Shown: positions 9,603-18,514 of the stretch, piece by piece
How the letters are laid out: each line of letters begins with the position of its first letter
How positions within the stretch are numbered: the first letter of the stretch is position 1
Assembly (NCBI RefSeq): GCF_018881905.1
Contig: NZ_JACVPM010000001.1
Span: 310,001 to 374,000, forward strand
From: Polynucleobacter sp. MG-27-Goln-C1
GTDB taxonomy: Bacteria; Pseudomonadota; Gammaproteobacteria; Burkholderiales; Burkholderiaceae
Reading direction: 5' to 3'
Length of the DNA: 64,000 nucleotides
Position numbers and translations under genes: made by a program
Notes under the pieces: generated by a model
Told to the model about the DNA's origin: nothing
Databases searched by the model: none
What the model saw: only the letters and a program-made list of their open reading frames with translations

Positions 9603-10103
9603 ATGGCAATCTCCATGTACCAAGCATCGGTTCCTCAGTTAAAGAAAATGCTGGTCAACCTGACCACTATTTTGACGAAGGCTGAAGAGCATGCAGCCGC
9701 AAAAGGAATCGATGGCAAGGTCTTGGTGGAGGCGCGCTTATTTCCGGATATGTTTCCTTTGGCCAAGCAGGTGCAGATTGCTTGTGATCAGGTGAAGTTT
9801 GGTTTGGCGCGTTTGGCTAGTGTTGAAGCGCCTAAGTTTGACGATACCGAAAGCACGCTTGCTCAATTAAAAGAGCGCATTGCTAAAACAATCGCTTTTA
9901 TGGATAGTATTAAGCCAGAGCAGATTGACGGCACAGAAGCAAAAGAGATTAAGTTCTCGATTAAAGAGTGGAGCTTTGAGTTTGTGGGTGAGCAATATGT
10001 ACTCACTTGGATCATTCCAAACTTTTACTTCCACGTTACGACGACTTACAACATCTTGCGTCACAACGGTGTTGAACTTGGTAAAGCGGATTACCTCGGC
10101 TAA
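9603..10103 (+). CDS. DUF1993 family protein (DinB-like helical fold)
   Basis: The 166-residue soluble protein matches my memory of the DUF1993 family: an N-terminal MYQASVPQLKKML helix, a central MFPLAKQVQIACD segment and a C-terminal NFYFHVTTTYNILRHNGVELGKADYLG block cut by the family's typical HxxTxYxxLRxxG pattern. The fold is expected to be a DinB-like four-helix bundle. The biochemical role is unknown and no catalytic claim is made. It stands alone 38 bases after the TPR gene and is followed by a terminator. Confidence 0.85.
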   Translation: MAISMYQASVPQLKKMLVNLTTILTKAEEHAAAKGIDGKVLVEARLFPDMFPLAKQVQIACDQVKFGLARLASVEAPKFDDTESTLAQLKERIAKTIAFMDSIKPEQIDGTEAKEIKFSIKEWSFEFVGEQYVLTWIIPNFYFHVTTTYNILRHNGVELGKADYLG

Positions 10104-10245
10104 TGGAGCGAGTAATAGAGATCATCGAAGTGGGGCATGCCTGGCTGTATCGGGCAAGTATCTACACTTCTAATGCATTCTTGGATGATCCGGCCATACT
10201 GGCATTTGCATTCTGCTAAGAAATAACTAAGCAGCTTAAGTAAAT

Positions 10246-10270
10246 AAAAACCACCTTCTGGTGGTTTTTA
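10246..10270. terminator. Bidirectional intrinsic terminator between convergent genes
   Basis: A symmetric hairpin AAAACCACC-TTCT-GGTGGTTTT is flanked by A-run and T-run, so it can act on both strands. It closes the DUF1993 transcript and overlaps the stop codon of the convergent lipoprotein gene. Confidence 0.85.
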
Positions 10271-10714
10271 TTTAAGCGGTGCAGGCTCAGTAACTTTGCC
10301 GTTGTAAATATTTCCAATGGTTTCATTGACCATCTCAACAGGAGATAGGCGAGTCAGGGACGTGTGATATGAGCTAGCCGTTGCCATTGGGAAATCGGTT
10401 TTGGGATCTCGCACTGTTACTGTTAATTGGAGAAGATACATAGTGATATCCCACATCCATTTATCCACATAAGTAATTACTGCATCAGCATTGCTTGGTG
10501 CGGGTCCATCACCATTACTAGCTTTTACGCCTCTCAGACGCAAGTTGTCCGCAATTAAGGTGTCAATCCGCTCTTTATCTTTTGGTTGGTGGACAACGTA
10601 GATTGTCTTTAGCGCTTGCATATCCGTCGTTGGGGCAACTGTGACTGACTGCCTATTAACGCAGGCACTTAATAGAAGGGCTGAGATAAGAAGGGCTAGG
10701 GATCGCAATTTCAT
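10268..10714 (-). CDS. Predicted lipoprotein, function unknown
   Basis: A 148-residue protein with a lipoprotein signal (MKLRSLALLISALLLSAC, lipobox LSAC), so it should be lipidated and envelope-anchored. The mature part has a mixed alpha/beta look with a WMWDITMYLL segment and RDPKTDFP. I cannot name a family with certainty. The ATG at 10714 follows AAAGGAA, while a TTG one codon earlier is less likely. It is divergent from the pigment operon, and about 100 bases between them must hold both promoters. Confidence 0.75.
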   Translation of the reverse strand: MKLRSLALLISALLLSACVNRQSVTVAPTTDMQALKTIYVVHQPKDKERIDTLIADNLRLRGVKASNGDGPAPSNADAVITYVDKWMWDITMYLLQLTVTVRDPKTDFPMATASSYHTSLTRLSPVEMVNETIGNIYNGKVTEPAPLK

Positions 10715-10779
10715 CAAATTCCTTTATGGAGGTTAAACTTTGAATTCAAGCTAATTAATTCCAATATAGCACTAAGATT

Positions 10780-10785
10780 TATAAT
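10780..10785 (+). promoter_or_regulatory. Candidate -10 element of the pigment operon
   Basis: A perfect TATAAT lies 26 bases before the first ACP gene in an AT-rich gap. No convincing -35 hexamer is visible at 16-18 bases upstream, so the promoter may be activator-dependent or extended elsewhere. This is a position-based guess. Confidence 0.4.
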
Positions 10786-10811
10786 CATGAGAATAATAAT
10801 ATTGGGTAAAT

Positions 10812-11051
10812 ATGAGCAATATCGCACTAGAAACGATGCAAGAATTACTTCATGAGCGTCTTGGTATTGAGAAAGATAAAGTTTCGCTAGATTCCTCGCT
10901 GGATGATCTTGGTATTGACTCGCTCATGCAAATTGAATTACTTTTTGATTTTGAAGACAAATACAAAGTCAAAATACCTGATATCTCAGAAAAGCCAACG
11001 ACAATACGTGAATTGCTCGCAGTCATTGAGCCATTCATTCCAAAATCATAA
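10812..11051 (+). CDS. Acyl carrier protein 1 of the aryl-polyene operon
   Basis: Small acidic carrier protein (79 residues) on which the polyene chain is probably built. The phosphopantetheine attachment Ser37 sits in LGIDSLMQIEL, the standard DSL motif, in a four-helix ACP layout. It is the first gene of the operon. A second ACP lies at 13797, and APE systems typically carry two carrier proteins with distinct roles in initiation and elongation. The ribosome site is weak (GGG seven bases before ATG). No phosphopantetheinyl transferase is encoded nearby, so activation must come from a genomic one. Confidence 0.93.
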   Translation: MSNIALETMQELLHERLGIEKDKVSLDSSLDDLGIDSLMQIELLFDFEDKYKVKIPDISEKPTTIRELLAVIEPFIPKS

Positions 11052-11069
11052 TTAACTGAGATCTTCATC

Positions 11070-12314
11070 ATGAAGAGACGGGTTGCTATTACCGGCGTTG
11101 GATTGGTTGATCCACTAGGTAATTCTATCGGTAGTTTTTTCGACCGCACTATACGTGGAGAGTCGTCTATACGCCATTACTCTACAAACGATATCCCCGT
11201 CCCGATTTCAATCCCTGCTGTTTATTGCGCAAGTTTTAATGGTGATGAGATTCTGGGTAAACCCAGAACCATTTCTATGGATAAGTTTTCGCAGATGGGT
11301 TTAGTTGCAGCGTTTGACGCTTGGACTAATGCCGGTTTTGATATTAACGATAGATCGCATAAGCCTGATATTGGCGTCTCTTGGGGTACAGCTCTTGGAG
11401 GAACCCGTATTTATGAACAAGGCTTAAAAGAGATGTGGCTTAACGGAAGAGAGCGTTTGCCACCGCTATCGGTAGTGATGGGGATGAACAATGCCTGCTC
11501 TTCGCATATTGCCATTCAGCTTGGGCTTGGAAACTCCTCATTAAGTTATACAGTTGCTTGTTCATCAGCGTCAGCTGCAATTGGCGAGGCTTATAGAAGA
11601 ATTCGTGATGGCGAGGCTAATGCTATGGTTGCTGGCGGATCTGATACGCCGCTGATATATGGGGTAATACGCGCCTGGGATGGTATGCGCGTGCTCTCTC
11701 CAGGTGATGAGGAAACATCCCCCAATGCTTGCCGCCCATTTGACAAAAGTCGCTCAGGCCTTGTCCTGGGAGAGGGGGCCGCAGCACTCATTCTTGAGGA
11801 CTGGGAGCATGCTGTTGCTAGAAATGCTCCAATCATTGCGGAGTTGGCTGGTTATGGGGCGAATTGTGATCATGCAAATTTAGTCAAACCTGATCCGAAT
11901 GGACAGGTTGCTGCTATTTCTCTAGCCCTAAATGATGCCGGCATTGCGCCTGAGGATATTGGTTATATAAATGCTCACGGTACCGCAACTGTAGAGGGTG
12001 ATCCTAGTGAGATTGAGGCGCTTAGAACGGTATTTGGAAATCGAGCCAAGGATTTGGCTGTCAGCTCTACTAAATCGACGCATGGTCACCTGATGGGTGC
12101 GTCTGGAGCTATAGAGGCTGTAATTACTATTCTCTCCATTAGGAATGGAATGGTTCCCCCAACGGCTAATTTGAAAGATATTGATCCCGCTTGCGAAGGG
12201 GTGCGTCACATAAAAGTCGGCGATAACAATAAGTTAAATCTGAAAGCGGCAATATCAAACTCATTTGCCTTTGGCGGTAGTAACGCAGTTTTAGTATTTA
12301 AATCTGCTAATTAG
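11070..12314 (+). CDS. FabF-like beta-ketoacyl-ACP synthase (APE ketosynthase 1)
   Basis: Condensing enzyme that extends the acyl-ACP chain with malonyl-ACP. The 414-residue thiolase-fold protein keeps the full catalytic set: C164 in TVACSSASAA, H303 in NAHGTAT and H340 in STHGHLMGASG, with K335. The downstream gene encodes a chain-length-factor-like partner, so the two probably form a KS/CLF heterodimer as in type II polyketide and APE systems. It sits 18 bases after ACP1. Length and motifs match an active FabF-type KS. Its assignment to polyene rather than ordinary fatty-acid synthesis rests on the operon context. Confidence 0.9.
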   Translation: MKRRVAITGVGLVDPLGNSIGSFFDRTIRGESSIRHYSTNDIPVPISIPAVYCASFNGDEILGKPRTISMDKFSQMGLVAAFDAWTNAGFDINDRSHKPDIGVSWGTALGGTRIYEQGLKEMWLNGRERLPPLSVVMGMNNACSSHIAIQLGLGNSSLSYTVACSSASAAIGEAYRRIRDGEANAMVAGGSDTPLIYGVIRAWDGMRVLSPGDEETSPNACRPFDKSRSGLVLGEGAAALILEDWEHAVARNAPIIAELAGYGANCDHANLVKPDPNGQVAAISLALNDAGIAPEDIGYINAHGTATVEGDPSEIEALRTVFGNRAKDLAVSSTKSTHGHLMGASGAIEAVITILSIRNGMVPPTANLKDIDPACEGVRHIKVGDNNKLNLKAAISNSFAFGGSNAVLVFKSAN

Positions 12315-12326
12315 GTCGGCAACTGA

Positions 12327-13049
12327 ATGAATTCTTCTGCTAAATTTGGGCTTAAAGCTTGGTCGGCCTGGAGCTCATCCCTAAGAACTCAAGAAGAATG
12401 GTTGTCATGGGCTAAGAATCCCTTTACGCCCAATGGTGCAGACAAGCCAAAGGTGGAGGGAATGCAGCCAATCAATCGAAGAAGATTGAAACGTCTTGGT
12501 AGCATGGCCTTAGAGACTGCTTATAACTTACCGGACACTAGTTCCCCAATTATTTTTTGTAGCAGGCTGGGCGAGTCTGAGAGGTGCTACGAGTTGCTCA
12601 AGGAGTTAGCGGAAACCGGTGCTCTATCACCACAATCTTTTAGCTTAGCTGTTCATAATGCAATCCCCAGTTTGTACACGATAGATAAGAAGATGCACTC
12701 AAATGTTCTTGCCATATCTTCTGAGGCGGGGGTATTCTCGGCCATCATTGAGGCGCTGGGGTTGTTTGCATGCGGCGAACAGATAGTGCGCATCATCGTT
12801 ACTGAGGAAGCTGTATCTAACGAGTACAGGCAATATTGCGACTTTGCCGATGAATCTTACGCCTATGCCATTGATCTTGTTCCGACGGGAAATATGTCAC
12901 TCTCATTTTCTGGGAATGAGCAATGTAGATTAGTTTCTGCTGAGCTATCCACCAACCTCCAGGCGTTTCGATTCTTATTATCTGACGATCGTTTGTGTGA
13001 ATGTGCCATTGGCAGGACCTCTTGGATGTTAAAGAGGGAAGGGCTTTGA
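12327..13049 (+). CDS. Beta-ketoacyl synthase chain length factor
   Basis: A 240-residue protein resembling the short chain-length-factor family found beside APE ketosynthases. It retains thiolase-like stretches (LAVHNAIPSLYTID, NVLAISSEAGVFSAII) but no Cys-His-His catalytic triad, so it should be a non-catalytic partner that sets chain length for the preceding KS. It is much shorter than a full KS, which is normal for this family. Its stop overlaps the next gene's TTG start by four bases. Confidence 0.82.
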   Translation: MNSSAKFGLKAWSAWSSSLRTQEEWLSWAKNPFTPNGADKPKVEGMQPINRRRLKRLGSMALETAYNLPDTSSPIIFCSRLGESERCYELLKELAETGALSPQSFSLAVHNAIPSLYTIDKKMHSNVLAISSEAGVFSAIIEALGLFACGEQIVRIIVTEEAVSNEYRQYCDFADESYAYAIDLVPTGNMSLSFSGNEQCRLVSAELSTNLQAFRFLLSDDRLCECAIGRTSWMLKREGL

Positions 13050-13822
13050 ATCGCTACTGGCGCATTTTTGCGACCGGCCTTTCATTCACCATATTTGGGC
13101 TCGGCGGAGTATTGCTGACTTTCGCTTTAATTCCCATTTTGGTCCTTACGAATGACAGTGAGTCCCGTAGAAAAATCGGAAAGATATTGCTCAAAAAATC
13201 ATTTCAATGCTTTTTATGGGGTATGCAGTTTTTAGGCGTAATGAATTTAGAGGCAAAAAACATGTATCGCTTGAAATCAGGCGGGCGTTTAGTTCTAGCA
13301 AATCACCCCAGTTTGATCGATGCAGTTATATTGATTGCGTTAATCGAAAACCCAAATGGAATTATTAAGTCCAGCTTATTTAATAACCCATGTATGTATG
13401 GTTTAGCCAAAATAGCCGGGCTAATGCGTAACGTTGAGGGTCCAGAGTTAATTAGAAAATCTATAGAATCTATAAGCGCTGGTGATAATTTGATAATATT
13501 CCCCGAGGGAACCAGAACAAAGGTTTTGGGGGAGGCTGTTTTTAAGCGGGGGGCGGCCTACATAGCATTAAAAGGTGGTTTTGATATAACACCGGTATTA
13601 ATAGTTACCTCTGAGCCAGTTCTGAGAAAAGATCATAGTTGGTACAAGGTGCCATTGAGTAAGCCTGTATTCACTGTTTCCGTGATGGAAGAGATTAAGG
13701 TTGCCACAAAAGTTGGGTCTGGTGATGAGCTTATCTTGGCAACCAAAGAATTAACTGAGTACCTAGAAGAATATTATTTGCACGAACTAAGAGAATATGA
13801 GCGACCTGGAATTAGAGATTAA
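13046..13822 (+). CDS. PlsC-like 1-acylglycerol-phosphate-type acyltransferase
   Basis: Membrane-associated acyltransferase of the LPLAT family (258 residues from TTG 13046). Motif I is ANHPSLIDAV (H-x4-D) and motif III is FPEGTRT. An N-terminal hydrophobic helix follows RIFATGLSF. In APE operons this enzyme is proposed to take part in joining the polyene acyl chain to a lipid anchor, and here that is inference from context. TTG 13046 overlaps the upstream stop (TTGA) and follows AGAGGGAAGGG. An upstream in-frame start at 13001 would run deep into the previous gene. Confidence 0.88.
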   Translation: MNRYWRIFATGLSFTIFGLGGVLLTFALIPILVLTNDSESRRKIGKILLKKSFQCFLWGMQFLGVMNLEAKNMYRLKSGGRLVLANHPSLIDAVILIALIENPNGIIKSSLFNNPCMYGLAKIAGLMRNVEGPELIRKSIESISAGDNLIIFPEGTRTKVLGEAVFKRGAAYIALKGGFDITPVLIVTSEPVLRKDHSWYKVPLSKPVFTVSVMEEIKVATKVGSGDELILATKELTEYLEEYYLHELREYERPGIRD

Positions 13823-14057
13823 GAAATTAATCATAAGTAGTTTAAATTTAGAAGACTATCAACCAGAGGATATCTCCTCTGAAGAATCGCTATTTGCTGA
13901 TGGTCTTGGCTTGGATTCTATCGACGCTCTGGAGCTGGGGGTTGCTCTTCAGAAAAAGTATGGACTTGAGTTAACAAACGTAACAAAAACTGAAGGAAAG
14001 CATTTCTATTCCGTTGCAACTTTAGCTAAGTTCGTTGCTGAAAATAGAACAAAGTAA
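13797..14057 (+). CDS. Acyl carrier protein 2 of the aryl-polyene operon
   Basis: Second carrier protein (86 residues) with the modified Ser41 in GLGLDSIDALELG. This DSIDALEL form is typical of the APE carrier that differs from the housekeeping ACP. It overlaps the end of the acyltransferase gene by 26 bases, implying translational coupling. It is more acidic and its helix 2 differs clearly from ACP1, so the two are unlikely to be recent duplicates or interchangeable. Confidence 0.92.
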   Translation: MSDLELEIKKLIISSLNLEDYQPEDISSEESLFADGLGLDSIDALELGVALQKKYGLELTNVTKTEGKHFYSVATLAKFVAENRTK

Positions 14058-14083
14058 GTTCTTAACTTAATAAATGGAAGTCA

Positions 14084-14599
14084 ATGGAATTTCTGCTGGC
14101 AATTTTGCTGCCAATATCGATCTGGGTATTCAAGTTTTTCGGGATACCGTTTTGGGTAGCCGGAATTTTTCTTATTCCCCTCATTTTCCTTAAAAAAAAT
14201 CCCTACTGGGGCAAGGCTCTCGCACTTATAGCTTTAGTTCTTGGCTGCGCTTCTTTATTGCTACAGACTCCTGATTTTGTCTACTTCTATCCAGTAATGG
14301 TGAATGCAGTTCTATTGTTTGTATTTGCTTCAAGCCTATATAGACCGCAGACTATCGTAGAGAAGATTGCTCGATTACGGGATCCTAAATTCTCCGATCT
14401 GGAGATTCCTTATGCAAGGAAGGTTACGCTTGCTTGGGTATTATTTTTTGCCATGAATGGTTGCGCAGCATTTATTACGGTCTTACTAGAAGATAAGTTT
14501 TATTGGTCTATCTACAACGGTGCAATTTCATATGGACTGATGGGGCTCATGTTTGCTGGAGAGTTTTATTGCCGTAAAAGGTATATAAAAAGTGCTTAG
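14084..14599 (+). CDS. COG4648-like integral membrane protein of APE clusters
   Basis: A 171-residue membrane protein with about five hydrophobic segments. Features I associate with the COG4648 family that accompanies APE clusters are a YPVMVNAVLL segment, the loop VEKIARLRDP and the C-terminal WSIYNGAISYGLMGLMFAGE. The exact role is unknown. It is proposed to help organise the membrane-bound assembly. It lies between ACP2 and the AMP-ligase gene and overlaps the latter by eight bases. Confidence 0.8.
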   Translation: MEFLLAILLPISIWVFKFFGIPFWVAGIFLIPLIFLKKNPYWGKALALIALVLGCASLLLQTPDFVYFYPVMVNAVLLFVFASSLYRPQTIVEKIARLRDPKFSDLEIPYARKVTLAWVLFFAMNGCAAFITVLLEDKFYWSIYNGAISYGLMGLMFAGEFYCRKRYIKSA

Positions 14600-16265
14600 C
14601 CATAAACTATCGGTCTTGCTAGTCAGCGGTCATGATGACTTACTCATTACTGATGATGGCATAACCCTTGGCAGACTTAAGGGCGATGTAGCAAAGGCAA
14701 GGGGGTCCATTAAGGGTATCCCCAATACAGAAATTGCTTTATTTCATTCTGATGCTTATATCTTTCTGGTTTGGTTGCTAGCAGCCTGGCAGGAGAGGCG
14801 AAAAGTGCTGGTCCCCGTTGATAAAAATATTGCAATTAGCCCTGGGTTTTCCAGCTGGTTCAAACTCGGTGAGTTTGATGAGCCGGATCTAATCGGGTGG
14901 GACGCAAGTACTCAAGTCGACAATTCAGAATTTATTGAAGTTGATTCAAGCTTTGATGCATTAGGAGTCTTTACTTCGGGATCAACTGGCGAGCCGGTAC
15001 TAATAGATAAAACGTTGCGTCAACTTGAGAATGAGGTAGATGCTCTTGAGTTCACATTTGGTGAGAAGATCGCAAAGAATGTTGTGTTTTATAGATCTGT
15101 GAGTCACCAGCATTTTTTTGGAATGCCTTTTGGTGTCTTTTGGGCGGTGTCGCGAGGCTCGACGCTGTCCAGGTTCGCGATCAAAGGCGGACATGAGTGG
15201 AATACCTTAAATCAGCAGGTATTCATAACTAGCCCATCATTTTTAAAAAGTATTGCAGATACAACTGCTCAGCATAAAAATATTGGCCCTGGGATTCAGT
15301 CGATTTTTAGTGCTGGAGGAATTCTTGAGGATTCCATCTTCTCTACAGTCAATGCAATTACAAAAACTAGGGTTGTTGATATTTACGGTAGCTCTGAAAC
15401 TGGACATATTGCCTGGCGAAGTTCACCCGCAATGCCTTGGCAAGTTCAGGCGGGAGTGGAGTTTAAAAAGCCAGTCGAGGATGTGCTGCAAATTAAATCC
15501 AAGTTTTGCCCTAGCGATGACTGGTTCCCTACATCCGATTTAGCACGCCAAAATGGCAATTCTTTTGAAATCCTTGGAAGGGCTGATCGAATTATCAAAA
15601 TTGAAGGCACTAGGGTTTCCTTAAGTCAGCTTGTAGCGTCTATTAAGGAATCTAGCTTTATAGAAGACTGCCTAATTAGCGACATAGAGAACGGGAGAAG
15701 AGCCCAATTGGGCGCAGTACTAAAGTTAAGCCCTATAGGCCTTAAAACTCTGGAAGTCGATGGAAGATTGCGATTAATTAATAGCCTGAAAGAGTTGTTG
15801 CGAGGCAAAGTCAATTCAATTGCTATACCAAGAAGGTGGAGATTTGTAGAGGAGTTCCCAAAAAATAGTCTGGGCAAGGTTTTAAAGGCAGGCTTAGATG
15901 GCTTATTTTCTGAGAAATTAAAGGCTCCCATCATCATCAGTCGTCAAGTTGAGGAAAATTCTATTGAATTAGTTTTAGATATGCTCAAAAGTCTAGATTG
16001 CTTTAACGGACACTTTGATGGTTTCCCGATTGTTCCTGGCGTGGCATTAATCGAATGGGCAATTACCGCTGCAGAAGGACATTTGGTTAAAAATCAGGTC
16101 TTCTCGGGTATGTCTCAAGTGAAGTTTCAAAAATTTATCAAGCCGAATCAAATAATTCGCCTCAGATTGGAATTGAACCCTGAGGCAAAGAATCTAAAAT
16201 ATCAATATCACAGTTCCGATACTGTCTATTCCAGTGGCATTGTGAAGTTTAGGAGCGCGGAGTAA
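14592..16265 (+). CDS. AMP-dependent aryl/acyl ligase fused to a hotdog dehydratase
   Basis: Two-domain protein of 557 residues. The N-terminal adenylate-forming domain (about 1-445) has the P-loop-like TSGSTGEP, YGSSETGHIAW, GRADRIIKIEGTRVS and the C-terminal lysine loop NSLGKVLK, and should activate the aromatic starter acid and load it onto an ACP. The C-terminal domain (about 455-557) is hotdog-like, with GHFDGFPIVPGVAL and likely catalytic His474, resembling the dehydratase often called ApeI. Start is GTG 14592, overlapping the previous stop by eight bases and preceded by AAAAGG. In several described APE clusters these two activities are separate genes. Confidence 0.85.
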   Translation: MLSHKLSVLLVSGHDDLLITDDGITLGRLKGDVAKARGSIKGIPNTEIALFHSDAYIFLVWLLAAWQERRKVLVPVDKNIAISPGFSSWFKLGEFDEPDLIGWDASTQVDNSEFIEVDSSFDALGVFTSGSTGEPVLIDKTLRQLENEVDALEFTFGEKIAKNVVFYRSVSHQHFFGMPFGVFWAVSRGSTLSRFAIKGGHEWNTLNQQVFITSPSFLKSIADTTAQHKNIGPGIQSIFSAGGILEDSIFSTVNAITKTRVVDIYGSSETGHIAWRSSPAMPWQVQAGVEFKKPVEDVLQIKSKFCPSDDWFPTSDLARQNGNSFEILGRADRIIKIEGTRVSLSQLVASIKESSFIEDCLISDIENGRRAQLGAVLKLSPIGLKTLEVDGRLRLINSLKELLRGKVNSIAIPRRWRFVEEFPKNSLGKVLKAGLDGLFSEKLKAPIIISRQVEENSIELVLDMLKSLDCFNGHFDGFPIVPGVALIEWAITAAEGHLVKNQVFSGMSQVKFQKFIKPNQIIRLRLELNPEAKNLKYQYHSSDTVYSSGIVKFRSAE

Positions 16266-16999
16266 TGAATCTTTGCGTTCTGATACCGTACTACAACCAT
16301 CCGGATGCTATTGGATCCGTGGTTAACCAGTTACTGCCTTACAAGCTCAATATTATTCTTGTTGATGATGGAAGTGGGGAGCAGGCAAAGCAAAGCCTAT
16401 TACCTCTGATTCAGTTGCCAGGAGTGCAGTTGGTAACTCGTGCTCTTAACGGAGGCAAAGGAGCTGCGGTAATCTCTGGAATGAGGGAGGCGCTAAAGCA
16501 GGGTTACACACATGCATTTCAGGTAGATGCTGATGGGCAGCATGATTTAACAAAAATTCCAGAGCTAATTAAGCTGTCTCAACAGAATCCCGAAGCAATT
16601 ATTTCTGGAATGCCTGCATATGACGAAACGGTACCTACTAATCGGAAGTTGTGGAGATATGCAACGCATATTTTGGTTTGGATCCATACACTTTCGTTGG
16701 AAATTAAAGACTCGATGTGTGGATTTCGCATATACCCCCTGAGAAAAACTTTAGAAGTTATCGATTCCCGAGATAAGTTCGGGCAGAGAATGGATTTTGA
16801 TATTGAAATACTTGTTAGATCCCAGTGGGCTGGTTTGCGAGTTGAGCAGATGCCGGTAGGGGTGCGGTATCCCATTGATGGGGTATCCCATTTTCAATTG
16901 TTTAATGATAATTTTTTGATAACCAAGATGCATTTCAGGTTGTTTTTTGGAATGCTAATAAATTCACCAAAACTTCTTTTTAGAAAGTTTGTAGCTTGA
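16265..16999 (+). CDS. Glycosyltransferase family 2
   Basis: A 244-residue GT-A-fold glycosyltransferase. Family motifs: LIPYYNHPDAI at the start, LVDDGS, GGKGAAVISGM and the metal/sugar-nucleotide site QVDADGQHD. Its C-terminal third has hydrophobic segments suggesting membrane association. It starts at ATG 16265, sharing one base with the previous stop (TAATG). In some APE clusters a GT2 domain is fused to the acyltransferase that follows. Here they are separate genes. Probable role: adding a sugar in the head group to which the polyene is esterified (inference). Confidence 0.87.
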   Translation: MNLCVLIPYYNHPDAIGSVVNQLLPYKLNIILVDDGSGEQAKQSLLPLIQLPGVQLVTRALNGGKGAAVISGMREALKQGYTHAFQVDADGQHDLTKIPELIKLSQQNPEAIISGMPAYDETVPTNRKLWRYATHILVWIHTLSLEIKDSMCGFRIYPLRKTLEVIDSRDKFGQRMDFDIEILVRSQWAGLRVEQMPVGVRYPIDGVSHFQLFNDNFLITKMHFRLFFGMLINSPKLLFRKFVA

Positions 17000-17913
17000 T
17001 ACATTGGGCTGACATAAATGAGGTCTCGGCCTCCTTTGGACTGAAAATCCTATTTTTCATATATAGGGTTTTTGGGAGGGTGCCTGTATTAATTATTCTT
17101 TACCCTGTTATTTCATGGTTTTTTCTAGCCAGTAGGGTTGCTAGAGAATCATCTCGAGATTATTTAAGTAGGCTTTATGTATATAGCGGATGTAAGTCTC
17201 CAAAGCCAAGCTCATTGAATGTCTTTAGGCATTTATATGCATTCGGTGAGTGCATTCTAGATAAGTTGATTATTTGGAGCGGTCGAATTGATGATCTTCC
17301 TTATTCATTGGAAGGCTTGGAAGAATTTCATTCTCACGCTAATGCGGGGCATGGCGCGGTTGTTGCTGTGTCGCATTTGGGAAATTTAGATTTTTGTAGG
17401 GCTATTGGACAGTTGTACCCCGATATTAATTTGACTGTTCTAGTGCATACAAGTCATGCCGTCAAATTCAATCAGCTTTTAAAGTCGATCAACCCTGAAA
17501 GTGCGTTAAATATTATTCAGGTATCTAAATTTTCGATGCATGATGCAATGCTCTTATCTGAAAAGATTGAAAAGGGTGGCTTGATAGCAATAGCAGGTGA
17601 TCGCGTTCCTTTGTTGTGGGGAAATACGGTCACCGTGAATTTCATGGGCTCTAAGGCTGAATTCCCCGTTGGTGCATACATGCTGGCCAAAACCTTAGGG
17701 TGCCCTCTATTTTCATTAATTTCAATTAAGGTTGGGGAGAAGTACGAGCTATCCTGTTGCACAATTTCCGAATTAGGTGGGGAAGATAAATCAGGGTCGA
17801 TTCAAGATGCTGCGCAAGCCTTTGCTAATAGGTTGGAGGAGGGATGCTTAAAGTCTCCTTTCCAATGGTTTAACTTTTATCCTTTTTGGCAGCGAGGCGT
17901 CAATCATGAATAG
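16996..17913 (+). CDS. LpxL/HtrB-like acyltransferase
   Basis: A 305-residue member of the lauroyl/myristoyl acyltransferase family. It has an N-terminal hydrophobic region, the catalytic SHLGNLDFCR (H-x4-D) and a following GDRVPL block typical of LpxL proteins. In this setting it may transfer an acyl chain to the glycolipid carrying the polyene rather than to lipid A. Start is TTG 16996, overlapping the upstream stop (TTGA). I see no lipid A genes near it, which favours the pigment role. Confidence 0.87.
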   Translation: MIHWADINEVSASFGLKILFFIYRVFGRVPVLIILYPVISWFFLASRVARESSRDYLSRLYVYSGCKSPKPSSLNVFRHLYAFGECILDKLIIWSGRIDDLPYSLEGLEEFHSHANAGHGAVVAVSHLGNLDFCRAIGQLYPDINLTVLVHTSHAVKFNQLLKSINPESALNIIQVSKFSMHDAMLLSEKIEKGGLIAIAGDRVPLLWGNTVTVNFMGSKAEFPVGAYMLAKTLGCPLFSLISIKVGEKYELSCCTISELGGEDKSGSIQDAAQAFANRLEEGCLKSPFQWFNFYPFWQRGVNHE

Positions 17914-18514
17914 GATTACCAAGAGCTTCATGGTCCTTATCTTGTGTTTAGTTGCCGGTTCTGTTTACGCTGATTCATTAGTAACTCAAATTAGTGCTTT
18001 AGTCAGCGCATCCCCTACGGTCCGCGGAAAGTTTGCCCAAAGCAAAACTCTTTCAGGCGTCAGTAAAAAGTTAAATTCTGAGGGATTCTTCATCGTTGAC
18101 AAGGGCAAGGGAGTTGTATGGGTTACGGAGAAACCTATTTATCAAACCCTTAAAGTATTTGACTCAGGAATTCGCATGGGAAATAAGAGTGGTGTGTTGA
18201 TGAATTTGGACGCTCGCAGCGAGCCATCGGTTAAGTACATCAACGAATTGGTCCTAGCTATTTTTTCTGGCGATATGAGTGCGCTAGAGAAGTTGTTCAA
18301 TTACTCTGGTGAAGTAACAGCCAAAGACTGGAATCTTCAATTAACACCTAAAAACACAGTCTCAATGCCTTTTAAGAAAATTTCGATTGTTGGTAGCTCT
18401 GCAATTAGCCGTATTAGCTTCGCATCAAAAGATGGCGACTTAACGGAGGTGATCTTTTCTGATGTGCGTTTAGCACCAGCTCTTAGTAACGATGAAGCAC
18501 TTCAATTCCAGTAA
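17906..18514 (+). CDS. LolA-like periplasmic lipid carrier of APE clusters
   Basis: A 202-residue exported protein with a signal peptide ending near SVYA. The beta-rich body begins VRGKFAQSKTLSG, like the LolA/LolB fold (VRGxFxQ). It probably shuttles the lipidated pigment, or a lipoprotein needed for it, across the periplasm, together with the MMPL exporter and lipoprotein that follow. It overlaps both neighbours (8 bases upstream, 23 downstream). It is not the housekeeping LolA, judged by its divergent sequence and operon position. Confidence 0.82.
   Translation: MNRITKSFMVLILCLVAGSVYADSLVTQISALVSASPTVRGKFAQSKTLSGVSKKLNSEGFFIVDKGKGVVWVTEKPIYQTLKVFDSGIRMGNKSGVLMNLDARSEPSVKYINELVLAIFSGDMSALEKLFNYSGEVTAKDWNLQLTPKNTVSMPFKKISIVGSSAISRISFASKDGDLTEVIFSDVRLAPALSNDEALQFQ

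Noticed and set aside
10104..10240. Possible RNA gene or remnant ORF downstream of the DUF1993 gene
   Set aside because: No stable structure, conserved RNA core or coding frame could be supported before the terminator at 10246.
13001..13045. An upstream start extending the PlsC-like protein by 15 residues
   Set aside because: The added residues lie wholly inside the previous gene, have no ribosome site, and TTG 13046 forms the same TTGA overlap seen elsewhere in the operon.
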